Below, piece after piece: positions 55,250-64,000 of a stretch of DNA of 64,000 nt. Below the pieces are notes generated by a model. That model was not told where the DNA came from. It saw nothing but the letters and a program-made list of their open reading frames with translations, and did not search any database. The translations under genes and the position numbers were made by a program. This DNA is from Pseudaquabacterium terrae (GTDB taxonomy: Bacteria > Pseudomonadota > Gammaproteobacteria > Burkholderiales > Burkholderiaceae_C): the NCBI RefSeq assembly GCF_013266755.1, contig NZ_JABRWJ010000009.1:186001-250000 (forward strand), in the 5' to 3' direction. How positions within the stretch are numbered: the stretch's first letter is position 1; every line of letters starts with the position of its first letter.

Positions 55250-56674
55250 TCAGATGCGACGGATGTCGACGAAATGGCCGTTCAGCGCGGCCGCGGCGGC
55301 CATCGCCGGGCTGACCAGGTGGGTGCGCCCGCCCGCACCCTGCCGGCCTTCGAAGTTGCGGTTGCTGGTCGACGCGCAGCGCTCGCCGGGCTCGAGCCGG
55401 TCGGCGTTCATCGCCAGGCACATCGAGCAGCCGGGCTCGCGCCATTCGAAGCCGGCGGCCTTGAAGATCTCGTGCAGCCCTTCGGCCTCGGCCTGCGCCT
55501 TCACCAGGCCCGAGCCCGGCACGACCAGCGCCAGCCGCACGTTGCTCGCCACCTTGCCGCCGATGCGGCGCACGACGGCGGCCGCTTCGCGCATGTCCTC
55601 GATGCGGCTGTTGGTGCACGAGCCGATGAAGACCTTGTCGATGCGCACATCCGCAATGGCCTTGTTCGGCTCCAGCCCCATGTAGGCCAGCGCGCGCTCG
55701 ATCGCGCCGCGCTTGACCTCGTTCTTCTCCTTGTCCGGATCGGGAATGCGGTCGTCGATCGACAGCACCATCTCGGGCGAGGTGCCCCAGGTGACCTGCG
55801 GCTTGAGCTGGCTGGCGTCGAGCTCGACCACCTTGTCGAAGTGCGCGCCGGGGTCCGAGCGCAGCGTGCGCCAGTGCGTGGCCGCCTGCTCGAACTCGAC
55901 GCCGCTCGGGCTGAACGGCCGACCCTTGACGTACTGGATGGTCGTTTCGTCGACGGCCACGAGGCCCGCGCGCGCGCCGGCCTCGATCGCCATGTTGCAC
56001 ACCGTCATGCGGCCTTCCATGCTCAAGGCGCGTATCGCCGAGCCGCCGAATTCGATCGTGTAGCCGTTGCCGCCGGCGGTGCCGATCTTGCCGATGATCG
56101 CCAGCACGATGTCCTTCGCGGTCAGGCCGCGCGGCAGCTGGCCGTCGACCTTGACGAGCAGGTTCTTGGCCTTCTTCGCCAACAGCGTCTGCGTCGCCAG
56201 CACGTGCTCGACCTCGCTGGTGCCGATGCCATGCGCCAGCGCGCCGAAGGCGCCGTGCGTCGACGTGTGGCTGTCACCGCAGACAACCGTCATGCCCGGC
56301 AGCGTGGCGCCCTGCTCCGGGCCGATCACGTGCACGATGCCCTGGCGCTTGTCGAGGAACGGAAAGTACGCCGCGGCGCCGAAGGCGGCGATGTTCTTGT
56401 CCAGCGTCGTGATCTGCTGCTTGCTGATCGGGTCGGCGATGCCGTCGTAGCCGCGCTCCCAGCCGGTGGTCGGCGTGTTGTGGTCGGCGGTCGCGACCAC
56501 CGAGCTGACGCGCCAGACCTTGCGGTTCGCCAGGCGCAGGCCCTCGAAGGCCTGCGGGCTGGTGACCTCGTGCACCAGGTGGCGGTCGATGTACAGCACG
56601 GCCGTGCCGTCGTCTTCGGTGTGGACGACGTGCTCGTCCCAGAGCTTGTCGTAGAGGGTGCGGGCGGCGCTCAT
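55250..56674 (-). CDS. leuC: 3-isopropylmalate dehydratase large subunit
   Basis: A 474-residue aconitase-family protein. The [4Fe-4S] ligands are in [13 protein letters not shown] and CSMCLAM, and the early [13 protein letters not shown] and [12 protein letters not shown] blocks are present. Start ATG 56674. First gene of the leuC-leuD-leuB block; its leader is occupied by a dispersed-repeat copy and no leucine-rich leader peptide is seen. Confidence 0.98.
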   Translation of the reverse strand: MSAARTLYDKLWDEHVVHTEDDGTAVLYIDRHLVHEVTSPQAFEGLRLANRKVWRVSSVVATADHNTPTTGWERGYDGIADPISKQQITTLDKNIAAFGAAAYFPFLDKRQGIVHVIGPEQGATLPGMTVVCGDSHTSTHGAFGALAHGIGTSEVEHVLATQTLLAKKAKNLLVKVDGQLPRGLTAKDIVLAIIGKIGTAGGNGYTIEFGGSAIRALSMEGRMTVCNMAIEAGARAGLVAVDETTIQYVKGRPFSPSGVEFEQAATHWRTLRSDPGAHFDKVVELDASQLKPQVTWGTSPEMVLSIDDRIPDPDKEKNEVKRGAIERALAYMGLEPNKAIADVRIDKVFIGSCTNSRIEDMREAAAVVRRIGGKVASNVRLALVVPGSGLVKAQAEAEGLHEIFKAAGFEWREPGCSMCLAMNADRLEPGERCASTSNRNFEGRQGAGGRTHLVSPAMAAAAALNGHFVDIRRI

Positions 56675-56705
56675 CAGTACCGCCCGGCCGTTCCGAAGGT
56701 ACTGA

Positions 56706-56752
56706 GCGCCCCCTTGGGGGGCAGCGAACGGAGTGAGCGTGGGGGTGTCATG
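56706..56752 (-). repeat. dispersed intergenic repeat, copy 2
   Basis: The same unit as at 42413-42461, with small changes (CTTGGGGG in place of CTCGGGGG, GGAGTGAGCG in place of GCAGTGAGCG). It fills the gap between the LysR gene and leuC. Confidence 0.85.
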
Positions 56753-57721
56753 TCAAGGCTTCCTCGGTCGGGGGCGGGATTGTCGCGCTGCGGGCTTCGG
56801 CTCGGAAGCCGTTGCTGCAGGCGCAGGGGAATCGGATGCGGTCGGGCACAGCGCGTCGACGAAACGCTGCACGACGGTCGGCAGCACCGGCTGCGGCTTG
56901 ACGGCCAGCAGGTAGTGGCGGCGCGCCCAGTCCTCGTTCAGCGCCAGCGGCTGCACGGCGAAGATGCGGCTCGCGCGCTCTGCCACCACGGCGGGCAGGA
57001 TCGCAACGCCGAGACCGGCCTCGACCAGCTGCGCGATGGCGTCGAAACCGCGCACCTGCACGCGCTCGGCCAGCGGCCGACCGAGCGCCTGTGCGCGTTC
57101 GCGCATCAGCTCGTGTGCGGCGGCGCCGAGGTGCAGGCCGACGATGTCGAAATCGAGCAGCGCGTCGAAGGCCACGGCGCGGCGCCTGGCCAGCACATGG
57201 CCGCGCGGCACCAGCACCGCGAGCGTGCCTTCGTGGTACGGCCGGCATGCGAGCTCGGCCTCGTGCTGCGGCGGCACGAAGATGCCGACATCGGCGCGGC
57301 CGCTGGCGACCGCCGCTTGCACCTCGGCGCTGGTCAGGTCTTCCAGACTGATGCGGATGCCGGGATGGGCCTTCGAGAACGTTGCCAGGTCGGCCGGCAG
57401 CCATTCGGCGATCGCGCTGGCGTTGGCGGCGATGCGCAGGTGGCCCTTGACGCCGCGCGAGAACTCGACGACCTCGCTCTCCAGCGCATGCAGCGATGTG
57501 TTCAGCGAGCGGATGTGGCGCACCAGCGCCCGGCCCGCCTCCGTCGGCTCGACGCCACGCGCGCGGCGCTCGAACAGCGCGACGCCGAGCCGCGCCTCGA
57601 GGTCCGACAGCCGCTTGCTCGCCGCGGCCAACGCCAGGTGCTCGCGCTCGGCGCCGCGCGTGATGCTGCGCGTCTCGGCGATGGCGAGCACGAGGTTCAG
57701 GCTGGTGAGGTCGAAGCGCAT
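56753..57721 (-). CDS. LysR family transcriptional regulator
   Basis: A 322-residue LysR protein with the helix-turn-helix at 1-60 (ETRSITRGAEREHLALAAAS) and the effector domain from about 90 (GHLRIAANASAIAEWLPADL). The Pro/Ala-rich tail after about 300 is extra. It lies directly upstream of leuC in the same direction; whether it controls leu genes is unknown. ATG 57721 is chosen over an in-frame TTG at 57736. Confidence 0.92.
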   Translation of the reverse strand: MRFDLTSLNLVLAIAETRSITRGAEREHLALAAASKRLSDLEARLGVALFERRARGVEPTEAGRALVRHIRSLNTSLHALESEVVEFSRGVKGHLRIAANASAIAEWLPADLATFSKAHPGIRISLEDLTSAEVQAAVASGRADVGIFVPPQHEAELACRPYHEGTLAVLVPRGHVLARRRAVAFDALLDFDIVGLHLGAAAHELMRERAQALGRPLAERVQVRGFDAIAQLVEAGLGVAILPAVVAERASRIFAVQPLALNEDWARRHYLLAVKPQPVLPTVVQRFVDALCPTASDSPAPAATASEPKPAARQSRPRPRKP

Positions 57722-57852
57722 GGCAGTCGTTGGCAAGACCGCGATGATGCGCGAAGGCTTGCAGTCCTGCGCACGGGAAACCGAAATCCAGGATTCGCGG
57801 ATGGCGAAGGCTGCAGCGTCGTGCAGCCGCCGGCGCGGCCCCCTTCACCGCG

Positions 57853-58611
57853 TCACGACCGTTGCTGCGCCGCCAGCACCTCACGCACCGCCGCCAGCTG
57901 CCGCCGCGACACCGCGAGCCAGTCGCCGTTGCTCATCTGCAGCGACCAGCCCTCCTCGCCCTCGTCGTCGGCGCGGCGTTCGAGCGCGCGCACGGCCGAG
58001 ACCGCGACGACCGCGTTGCGGTGCACGCGCAGGAAGCCGGGGCCCAGGCGCTGCTCGAGGTCGGCGAGCGCGTCGTCGAGCACCCAGCGGCCGCGCTGGC
58101 TGCACAGCGTCACGTACTTCTGCTCGGCCTTCAGGTAGAGCACTTCGGTCGCCGGCACGCGCAGCACGCGGCCGCGGTCGCTGACCACCAGCGTCGGCCC
58201 GGACGGCGCGCTCTCGGCGTGCTGCGCGCGCCGTTCGGCGACGCGCAGCAGCGCCGCCTGCAGGCGCTCGCGCCGCACCGGCTTGGTCAGGTAGTCGGTG
58301 GCATCGACCTCGAACGCGCGCAGCGCATGGTCGGCATGCGCGGTGACGAAGACCACCAGCGGCGGCTCGGGCTGGCGGCGCAGGTCGTCGGCGAAGTACA
58401 GGCCGTCGCGGCCGGGCATCGCGATGTCGAGCAGCACGACGTCGCAGGCCGTCTGCTGCAGCAGCGCCAGCGCGGCGGCGGCATCGCCGGCTTCACCGAC
58501 CACGCGCGCCGGCGGCTCGGCATTGCCTTCGACCAGGCCGCGCAGGCGCAGGCGAGCCAGCGGCTCGTCGTCGACGATCAGCACGGTCAGCGGCGGGCGT
58601 TCGGTGGTCAT
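57853..58611 (-). CDS. algR: LytTR response regulator (AlgR-like)
   Basis: A 252-residue response regulator. The receiver domain (1-125) has the acidic pair Asp14-Asp15, phosphoacceptor Asp62 (LLDIAMPG) and the KP motif (YLTKPV); the DNA-binding LytTR domain covers about 150-250. It is preceded by a LytS/AlgZ-type kinase gene 1 base upstream, next to argH, the same order as argH-algZ-algR in Pseudomonas. In Pseudomonas this pair controls type IV pili and alginate. Confidence 0.9.
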   Translation of the reverse strand: MTTERPPLTVLIVDDEPLARLRLRGLVEGNAEPPARVVGEAGDAAAALALLQQTACDVVLLDIAMPGRDGLYFADDLRRQPEPPLVVFVTAHADHALRAFEVDATDYLTKPVRRERLQAALLRVAERRAQHAESAPSGPTLVVSDRGRVLRVPATEVLYLKAEQKYVTLCSQRGRWVLDDALADLEQRLGPGFLRVHRNAVVAVSAVRALERRADDEGEEGWSLQMSNGDWLAVSRRQLAAVREVLAAQQRS

Positions 58612-58612
58612 G

Positions 58613-59764
58613 TCAAAGAGGCAGGTCGATGCGGGCACGGAACAGGCCATCGACGATGCCGGTCTCGAGCCCGGCGGCGACATCGTGCAGCAGGCGCAGC
58701 CGTTCGCGCACGTTGGCCAGGGCGATGCCGCTGCCGGGCGGGCCGGGCTCGTCGGGCAGCGTATTGGTGACGATCAGCTCGACCATGCCCAGCCGCGCCC
58801 GCGTGCACACCTGGATGCGGCCGCCGTCGAGCGCCGGCTCGATGCCGTGGCGCACCGCATTCTCGACCAGCGGCTGCAACACCAGCGGCGGCACGCGTGC
58901 CGCGGCGGCGGCCGGGTCGAGGTCCCAGGCGATCTGCAGCCGGTCGCCGAAGCGCAGCTTCTCGATCGCCAGGTAACGCTGCGCGAGCTCGATCTCCTCG
59001 TCCAGCGTCACCGCGGCGCCGGTCTCGGCGAGTGCCGCGCGGAAGAGCTGCGCCAGGTCCTCGAGCACGGTCTCGGCACGGTCGGGGTCGATGCGCACCA
59101 GCGCCAGCGCGGTGTTCAGCGCGTTGAACAGGAAATGTGGCCGGATGCGCGACTGCAGCTCGGCAAGGCGGGCGCCGATCTCGATCGGCTGCGCGGCGCG
59201 CGAGCGCAGGCCGAGCCAGCTCCAGACCATCGTCGCGATCGCTGCGCCACTGGCCGCTGCCGCGCCGGCGGCGTACGCCGTCGGCGGCGCAAGCGCCAGC
59301 ACCGCGATCGAGCCCCAGCCGACCACCGCGGCCAGCGCACCGAGCAGCGCCACCAGCACCAGCCGCACGCGGCGTCGCCGCCGGCCGAGCCAGGGCCGCA
59401 GCCCGCAAACGGTCGGCAGCCAGATCAGGCTGGCGCCGAGTGAGGCGAAGGCCAGCGTCGCCGAGTTCGCCAGCCATTCGCCGAGGCTTGCCGCCGCCGG
59501 CAACGCGGCCACAGCCACGGCCACCTGCACGAACACCATCACGCGCAGGCACAGCGCGGGCCGGCAGAGGTCGAACTGCGAACTCAGGCGTTCGCGTTCG
59601 CGCAGCTCGTGGTCGTGCAACGGGTCGAAGCGGCTCCGCTCGAAAAAGGCACTGCGGCCGTGCGGCTGCCGCGTCGTGTCGGGCCACAGGCTCGCGGGGC
59701 GGCTGTTCGATTCACCCGAGCGATGCGTCGGTGTCTCGGGTTCGGAACGGGTCGGCGTGGCCAT
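58613..59764 (-). CDS. algZ: LytS/AlgZ-type sensor histidine kinase
   Basis: A 383-residue sensor kinase with about four TM helices (71-92, 102-120, 134-160, 164-184), a His_kinase domain with the unusual phosphoacceptor motif RIRPHFLFNALN (His210), and a C-terminal ATPase domain (LVENAVRHGI N-box, GSGIALANVRERL G-box). It belongs to the group that pairs with LytTR regulators; the partner is the next gene. The 60-residue hydrophilic N-terminus is long for the family, so a later start is possible. Confidence 0.88.
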   Translation of the reverse strand: MATPTRSEPETPTHRSGESNSRPASLWPDTTRQPHGRSAFFERSRFDPLHDHELRERERLSSQFDLCRPALCLRVMVFVQVAVAVAALPAAASLGEWLANSATLAFASLGASLIWLPTVCGLRPWLGRRRRRVRLVLVALLGALAAVVGWGSIAVLALAPPTAYAAGAAAASGAAIATMVWSWLGLRSRAAQPIEIGARLAELQSRIRPHFLFNALNTALALVRIDPDRAETVLEDLAQLFRAALAETGAAVTLDEEIELAQRYLAIEKLRFGDRLQIAWDLDPAAAAARVPPLVLQPLVENAVRHGIEPALDGGRIQVCTRARLGMVELIVTNTLPDEPGPPGSGIALANVRERLRLLHDVAAGLETGIVDGLFRARIDLPL

Positions 59765-59802
59765 CTGGACTCAGTCGGCGTCGGGCCGCTCCCAAGCCGA
59801 CT

Positions 59803-59848
59803 GAACGCACCCTCGGGGGGCAGCGAGCAACGCGAGCGTGGGGGCTGG
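59803..59848 (-). repeat. dispersed intergenic repeat, copy 3
   Basis: A slightly diverged copy of the 42413-42461 unit (GCGAGCAACGCGAGCG in place of GCGAACGCAGTGAGCG). The change keeps the self-complementary GCGA/GCG pairing. It lies between the divergent kinase gene and argH. Confidence 0.8.
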
Positions 59849-59883
59849 CATCTCCGTCGAGTCCCGTCATGAGAGGTGGCCGG

Positions 59884-59889
59884 GATAAT
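59884..59889 (+). promoter_or_regulatory. possible -10 element for argH (GATAAT)
   Basis: A GATAAT hexamer lies 53 bases upstream of the argH ATG; no good -35 is visible at 16-18 bases. Confidence 0.35.
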
Positions 59890-59941
59890 ACGGGCTTCGG
59901 CCGCGCACCCGTGCAGCCCGTTCCTCGCCTTCCACCGCAGC

Positions 59942-61339
59942 ATGTCCGGCAATCAACTCGACAAGAAGTCCCAGGCCTGGTCGGCCCTGTTTTCCGAACC
60001 GATGAGCGAGCTCGTCAAGCGCTACACCGCGAGCGTCGGCTTCGACCAGCGCCTGTGGCGTGCCGACATCGACGGCAGCCTGGCGCATGCGCGCATGCTG
60101 GCCGCGCAAGCCATCATCGGCGCGCAGGACCTGGCCGACATCGAGCGCGGCATGGCGCAGATCGTGTCGGAGATCGAAGCCGGCACGTTCGAATGGAAGC
60201 TCGAGCTCGAGGATGTGCACCTGAACATCGAGGCGCGGCTGACGCAGCTGGTCGGCGACGCGGGAAAAAGGCTGCACACCGGCCGCTCGCGCAACGACCA
60301 GGTCGCCACCGACGTGCGGCTGTGGCTGCGCGGCGAGATCGACCGCATCGCGCCGCTGCTCGGCGACATGCAGCGCGCGATGGTCGAGCTGGCGGCTCAG
60401 CATGCCGACACCGTGATGCCCGGCTTCACGCACCTGCAGGTGGCGCAGCCGGTGAGCTTCGCGCACCACCTGCTGGCCTACGTCGAGATGTTCGCGCGCG
60501 ACGCCGAGCGCCTGGCCGACGTGCGCAAGCGCCTGAACCGCCTGCCGCTGGGCGCCGCGGCGCTGGCCGGCACCAGTTATCCGCTCGACCGCCATGCCGT
60601 CGCGCGCACGCTCGGCTTCGACGGTATCTGCGAGAACTCGCTCGACGCCGTCAGCGACCGCGACTTCGCGCTCGAGTTCGCCTCGTTCGCCTCGATCACG
60701 ATGGTCCACGTGTCGCGGCTGGCCGAGGAGATCGTGCTGTGGATGAGCCAGAACTTCGGCTTCATCGACCTGGCCGACCGCTACTGCACCGGCTCGTCGA
60801 TCATGCCGCAGAAGCGCAACCCCGATGTCGCCGAGCTGGCGCGCGGCAAGAGCGGCCGCGTGGTCGGCCACCTGATGGCGCTGATCACGCTGATGAAGGG
60901 CCAGCCGCTGACCTACAACAAGGACAACCAGGAAGACAAGGAGCCGCTGTTCGACACCGTCGACACCGTCTCCGACACGCTGCGCATCATGGCCGAGATG
61001 GTCGCCGGCATCGTCGTCAAGCCCGAGGCGATGGAGCGCGCCGCTTTGCGCGGTTACGCGACCGCCACCGACCTCGCCGACTACCTGGCGAAGAAGGGCC
61101 TGCCCTTCCGCGATGCGCACGAGATCGTCGCGCATGCCGTCAAGCGCGCGATGCAGCAGGGGGTCGACCTGGCGGCGCTGCCGCTGGCCGAGCTGCAGGC
61201 TTTCCATCCGAAGATCGAGGCCGACGTGCTGCCCTGCTTAAGCCTGCGCGGCTCGCTGGAAGCGCGCCGCGTCGCCGGCGGCACGGCGCCCGAGCAGGTG
61301 CGTGCGCAGGTCGCGCGGCACCGCGTGCGACTCGGCTGA
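59942..61339 (+). CDS. argH: argininosuccinate lyase
   Basis: A 465-residue fumarase/aspartase-superfamily enzyme releasing arginine and fumarate from argininosuccinate. The signature [12 protein letters not shown] (near residue 285) holds the catalytic Ser; [13 protein letters not shown] and AGTSYPLDR are further family blocks. ATG 59942 matches the usual N-terminus. It is divergent from the AlgZ-like kinase gene. Confidence 0.98.
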   Translation: MSGNQLDKKSQAWSALFSEPMSELVKRYTASVGFDQRLWRADIDGSLAHARMLAAQAIIGAQDLADIERGMAQIVSEIEAGTFEWKLELEDVHLNIEARLTQLVGDAGKRLHTGRSRNDQVATDVRLWLRGEIDRIAPLLGDMQRAMVELAAQHADTVMPGFTHLQVAQPVSFAHHLLAYVEMFARDAERLADVRKRLNRLPLGAAALAGTSYPLDRHAVARTLGFDGICENSLDAVSDRDFALEFASFASITMVHVSRLAEEIVLWMSQNFGFIDLADRYCTGSSIMPQKRNPDVAELARGKSGRVVGHLMALITLMKGQPLTYNKDNQEDKEPLFDTVDTVSDTLRIMAEMVAGIVVKPEAMERAALRGYATATDLADYLAKKGLPFRDAHEIVAHAVKRAMQQGVDLAALPLAELQAFHPKIEADVLPCLSLRGSLEARRVAGGTAPEQVRAQVARHRVRLG

Positions 61340-61354
61340 CGCGTCGTTCGAGCG

Positions 61355-62809
61355 CTAGAACGGCAGCGTCAGCTCCAGCAGCAGCAGGTGCTGGCGCCGC
61401 CCTTCGAGTGCACCGAAGGCCGGCCCGGCGTGGAAGCGCGAGGCGATCAGCTTCAGCACCGGGCCTTGCCACTCGTCGAGCGCCAGCACCAGGTCGATCG
61501 CCGTGCCCAGGCGCGCGAAGCGGCCGGCCGGCTCGGTCGACACGTGCGCGCCGCGCAGCTGCGGCGAGGGCACCTGCTGGCGATAACGGTGCAGCACCAG
61601 GTCGATCGAGCTGCCGTCGAGGATCGACAGGCCGGCGCCGAGGCTCCTGATGCGCAGGTTCGACAGCTCGGGCTCGAGCAGCACGCCGTAGTGCGGGTAG
61701 CGTTTGACGCCGCCGTTGCCGGCCTCGTTGGCCTGCAGGCCGGTCTGGCGAAAGTTGCGGTCGGTGGCGGCATCGGGCGCGCCGCCCGAGCCCTGCGCGA
61801 ATCCGGCGAACAGGCGCGGGTCGTGCTCGCCCGACAGCGTCCAGCGCAGCCCGGCGTCGAAGGCCCAGCCGCGCAGCCGGTGCCGCTGCATGCTGTCGAC
61901 CACCCCCGGCGCCTCGTCGCCATAGCGGATGCGGCGTTCGCGGCCGCGCAGCAGCGCGCCGTCGAAGCGGTGATCGAGCCGACCCGCGGCGCCGAGCTCG
62001 ATGCGGCCGTGCGCACCGATGCCGAACCAGGTGCCGTCGACGTCCGACTCGTCCTGCGCCGCGGCCGCAACGACCTGGCCCGGCGTCTCGGCAGCCGAAC
62101 GGTCGCGCTGGTGCAGCAGCATCAGGTGGCGCTCGAAAGCCTTGTCGTGCGACCAGGTGGCCTGCGCCAGCCAGCGCCGCACGCGCTGGCGCTCGGGATC
62201 GATGCCGCGGCGGTCGCTGCGCACGCGGGCCTGCTCGCGCGCCAGCGCGGCGATGACTTCGAGATCGTCGACGTCGTAGCTGGCGCGCAGCGCGTCGAGC
62301 TCCTCGTCCCACCACCAGCGCCGCTCGTCCTCGAACTTCAGCCGCCCGATGTCGACATCGACGCCGCTGCCGCGCAGGTTGCGGCGGTGCAGCCAGAACT
62401 CGCCCCGCTCGACGAAGCGTGCCGTCGGCCCGCCGGCGCTGCCGGCGACACGTTCGCGCTCGGCCGCCAGGCGCAGCTGGGCGAAGGCCGACCAGTGCTC
62501 GTCGAACGGATAGAAGGCCTCCAGCTCGAGCACGCCGACGCGCTGCGAACGCTTGCGCGCCGCGCCGCCCAGGCCGGGCGCGCGCTGCGTGCCGAGCTCG
62601 AGCACGAGCTCGCCGCTCAAGGTGAGCGGCCGCCCGGCCAGGTCGATGGTGTGCGGATGGTCGGGCCGGCGCTTGTCCTCGCGCTCCGTCAGTCGCTCGC
62701 GCAGGCTCTCGGTGCGATGGGTCTCCAGCTGGGTCGGCGGCGGCTCGGCGGCCGCTGCCGCGGTGATGAGCACACTGCACAAGCCGCAGCACAGGCTGGT
62801 CGGCATCAT
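61355..62809 (-). CDS. alginate-export family outer-membrane protein
   Basis: A 484-residue exported protein with a short signal (1-21, VLITAAAAAE), a charged periplasmic lead, and then strands like the AlgE/alginate-export family, including the diagnostic DERRWWWDEELDALRASYD block; it ends LLLLELTLPF as a barrel should. It may be a general anionic-solute porin: no alginate synthesis genes are in the window, but an AlgR/AlgZ pair is. It follows the MipA-like gene by 61 bases and converges on argH. Confidence 0.85.
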   Translation of the reverse strand: MMPTSLCCGLCSVLITAAAAAEPPPTQLETHRTESLRERLTEREDKRRPDHPHTIDLAGRPLTLSGELVLELGTQRAPGLGGAARKRSQRVGVLELEAFYPFDEHWSAFAQLRLAAERERVAGSAGGPTARFVERGEFWLHRRNLRGSGVDVDIGRLKFEDERRWWWDEELDALRASYDVDDLEVIAALAREQARVRSDRRGIDPERQRVRRWLAQATWSHDKAFERHLMLLHQRDRSAAETPGQVVAAAAQDESDVDGTWFGIGAHGRIELGAAGRLDHRFDGALLRGRERRIRYGDEAPGVVDSMQRHRLRGWAFDAGLRWTLSGEHDPRLFAGFAQGSGGAPDAATDRNFRQTGLQANEAGNGGVKRYPHYGVLLEPELSNLRIRSLGAGLSILDGSSIDLVLHRYRQQVPSPQLRGAHVSTEPAGRFARLGTAIDLVLALDEWQGPVLKLIASRFHAGPAFGALEGRRQHLLLLELTLPF

Positions 62810-62870
62810 GCGTGCAGGTCCCGTCCGGTTTGGCGACCGGCGATGTTAGCGGCGACCAGCGGCGCGGGTC

Positions 62871-63686
62871 TCACCGGCAGCAGCGGTAGCCGATCCCGAT
62901 CGAGGCGCTGACGGCCTGGTCGCGTGGCGTCAGCGGACTGGCCGCCGCGCCGCCTTGCAGCGAGCTCAGGCCGACCTGCGCATACAGCACCCAGTGCGGC
63001 GCCAGCGTGGTCGCGACGCCGGTGCCGATCGTCCAGTCGCGCAGCCCGGCGCCGGGCCGGTAGACCGCCGGCGCGCCACGCGCGTGCGCCGCCGGGTCGA
63101 TGCCGTACCAGGTCTGCATGTGACGGGCGTCGGCCCAGGTCAGACCGGCCGCGGCACTCCATTCGCTGCGCTCGCCGAGCGGGTGGCGCCAGCCGATGCC
63201 GGCACCCAGCAGCGCCCCGCCGCCGCGTCCGAGCACATCCTGCGTCAGCGACGCCGACAAGGTCCATTGCCGGTCGAGCGCCTGGCTGGCGTAGACGCGG
63301 GCGCGCAAGGTGCGCGGGATGTCGGGCAGGCCGCTGAGCGTGGGCGAGCGCGCGGCGCGCCGGCCACTGTCGATGCGCGCGCCGATGCCGAGCTTGAAGC
63401 CGTCGGTCCTCAGCAGCTCCGCGCTGGCGCCCGAGCCACGCGCGCCGTTGCCGAAGTCCATCAGCTGCGCCGAGCGCGAGGTGCCGATGCGCCAGCGGCC
63501 GTGCTGCAGCACCCACAGCGGGCGCAGGCGCAGCTCGTGCTGCCCCGCACCGGCGTAGATCGGCGACCAGGCCAGCGCGCCGCCGAGCGCCCAACGTGCC
63601 TGGGGCTCGCCGTCCTGCGCCGGCGCCGCGGCGGCAGCGCAGCTCAGGGCCAGGGCGGTGCAGGCACGAGCGGCAGCGGTGGTCAT
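62871..63686 (-). CDS. MipA/OmpV family outer-membrane protein
   Basis: A 271-residue exported barrel protein with a signal peptide to about 23 (ALSCAAAAAPAQ), then RWALGGALAWSPIYAGAGQH, the recognisable start of MipA/OmpV proteins, and a C-terminal QAVSASIGIGYRCC strand. MipA links murein synthase and lytic enzymes in Escherichia coli, but many relatives are PmrA/QseB-regulated porins. ATG 63686 is preferred; upstream, a PmrA-box-like repeat lies 23 bases away. It is divergent from a response-regulator gene. Confidence 0.88.
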   Translation of the reverse strand: MTTAAARACTALALSCAAAAAPAQDGEPQARWALGGALAWSPIYAGAGQHELRLRPLWVLQHGRWRIGTSRSAQLMDFGNGARGSGASAELLRTDGFKLGIGARIDSGRRAARSPTLSGLPDIPRTLRARVYASQALDRQWTLSASLTQDVLGRGGGALLGAGIGWRHPLGERSEWSAAAGLTWADARHMQTWYGIDPAAHARGAPAVYRPGAGLRDWTIGTGVATTLAPHWVLYAQVGLSSLQGGAAASPLTPRDQAVSASIGIGYRCCR

Positions 63687-63708
63687 GCCCGCAGCATCGG
63701 CGGTGCGG

Positions 63709-63725
63709 CTTAGCACTCGCTTAAG
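63709..63725 (+). promoter_or_regulatory. PmrA-box-like direct repeat 1
   Basis: CTTAGC-ACTCG-CTTAAG: two six-base half-sites with an 11-base period, as in PmrA/BasR and QseB boxes. It lies 23 bases upstream of the MipA-family start. Confidence 0.6.
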
Positions 63726-63738
63726 CCGGGCGCGGCGC

Positions 63739-63755
63739 ACTAAGTCCGGCGTAAG
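63739..63755 (-). promoter_or_regulatory. PmrA-box-like direct repeat 2
   Basis: On the minus strand CTTACG-CCGGA-CTTAGT, again with an 11-base period. It lies 60 bases upstream of the response-regulator ATG and faces box 1. Confidence 0.55.
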
Positions 63756-63814
63756 TCGTGCCGGCGCACACTGGCGCGGCTACGATCTGCCGCTGCTGCC
63801 CGCACACCTGCCGA

Positions 63815-64000
63815 ATGCGCCTGCTCCTCGTCGAAGACGACACGATGATCGGCCGCGGCCTGCGCCAGGCGATGGCTGCGGCCGGCTTCGCCGTCGATTG
63901 GGTGCGCGACGGCCGCACCGCCGAGCTGGCGCTGGCCAACGGCGTCTACGACCTGGCGCTGCTCGACCTGGGCCTGCCGCGCCAGGACGGCCTGACGCTG
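63815..64000 (+). CDS. OmpR-family response regulator, PmrA/QseB type (partial)
   Basis: The first 62 residues of a response regulator; the gene runs off the right edge. The receiver begins MRLLLVEDDTMIGRGL, with the acidic pair Asp8-Asp9 and phosphoacceptor Asp51 in LLDLGLP. This opening (VEDD.MIG..L..A....G.AVDWV.DG) is that of QseB/PmrA/BasR. A sensor kinase gene is expected next, outside the window. It is divergent from the MipA-family gene across two PmrA-box-like repeats, suggesting autoregulation. Confidence 0.9.
   Translation, partial: MRLLLVEDDTMIGRGLRQAMAAAGFAVDWVRDGRTAELALANGVYDLALLDLGLPRQDGLTL

Noticed and set aside
56675-56752. Leucine attenuator or T-box before leuC
   Set aside because: The short gap is filled by the dispersed repeat; no leader peptide with leucine codons and no T-box motif.
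55274-58138. 954-codon open frame on the plus strand across leuC and the LysR and response-regulator genes
   Set aside because: It is antisense to four clear genes and its translation is a low-complexity Arg/Ala/His/Gln-rich string with no domain, which is the usual shadow of GC-rich genes.

Overview
The window is GC-rich DNA with very tight gene packing (many ATGA, GTGA and TGATG junctions). It looks like a betaproteobacterium of the order Burkholderiales, probably from the Rubrivivax/Leptothrix/Comamonadaceae side. Three things point there: the core gene order leuC-leuD-leuB-asd-fimV-truA-trpF-trpB-trpA-accD-folC-SPOR-cvpA-purF-metZ; the dispersed intergenic repeat present three times in that half; and the many LysR regulators. 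The genus cannot be fixed from the sequence alone.

Left half (1-36.3 kb) is accessory catabolic DNA in four modules. (A) 1-8.2 kb: a minus-strand operon for uptake and oxidation of an amino-acid-, peptide- or opine-like compound (GNAT, ornithine-cyclodeaminase-like enzyme, aldehyde dehydrogenase, DadA-type flavoenzyme, fused dipeptide-type ABC ATPase, Tat-exported binding protein running off the left edge), with a divergent LysR gene. (B) 8.2-10.5 kb: a D-threonine-aldolase-type PLP enzyme with a divergent LysR gene, and on its other side a broken piece of a paralogous LysR gene. (C) 10.5-14.8 kb: a four-carbon sugar-acid module (DUF1537 kinase, PdxA2-type dehydrogenase, HisA-like TIM barrel) with a divergent MocR regulator. 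(D) 15-36.2 kb: sixteen minus-strand genes with no gap above about 70 bp, headed by a divergent NahR/NodD-type LysR gene. They encode three flavin monooxygenases, a Rieske ferredoxin, an extradiol-type dioxygenase, a C-C-hydrolase-type alpha/beta hydrolase, a FAH-family enzyme, a cyclase-family hydrolase, a cupin and a sugar-acid dehydrogenase. The same run carries an MFS importer, an orphan binding protein overlapping a chemoreceptor gene, and a four-gene envelope system (DUF1302 barrel, DUF1329 periplasmic protein, Ycf48-like propeller, MMPL/RND transporter). This reads as sensing, uptake and ring cleavage of a hydrophobic aromatic or polycyclic compound.

The boundary (36.3-37.6 kb) holds a decayed cysA fragment facing the other way, a structured stretch ending in a strong terminator, then tRNA-Glu(TTC) and tRNA-Ala(GGC) with their own promoter. 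It looks like the edge between an accessory block and the conserved chromosome.

Right half (37.6-64 kb) is core genome: gltX, metZ, purF, cvpA, a SPOR protein, folC, accD, trpA, trpB, trpF, truA, fimV, asd, leuB, a small membrane protein, leuD and leuC, all on the minus strand, then a LysR gene, an AlgR/AlgZ-type two-component pair and the divergent argH. The window ends with two outer-membrane protein genes (alginate-export family, MipA/OmpV family) and the start of a PmrA/QseB-type response regulator. Between the last two genes lie two PmrA-box-like direct repeats.
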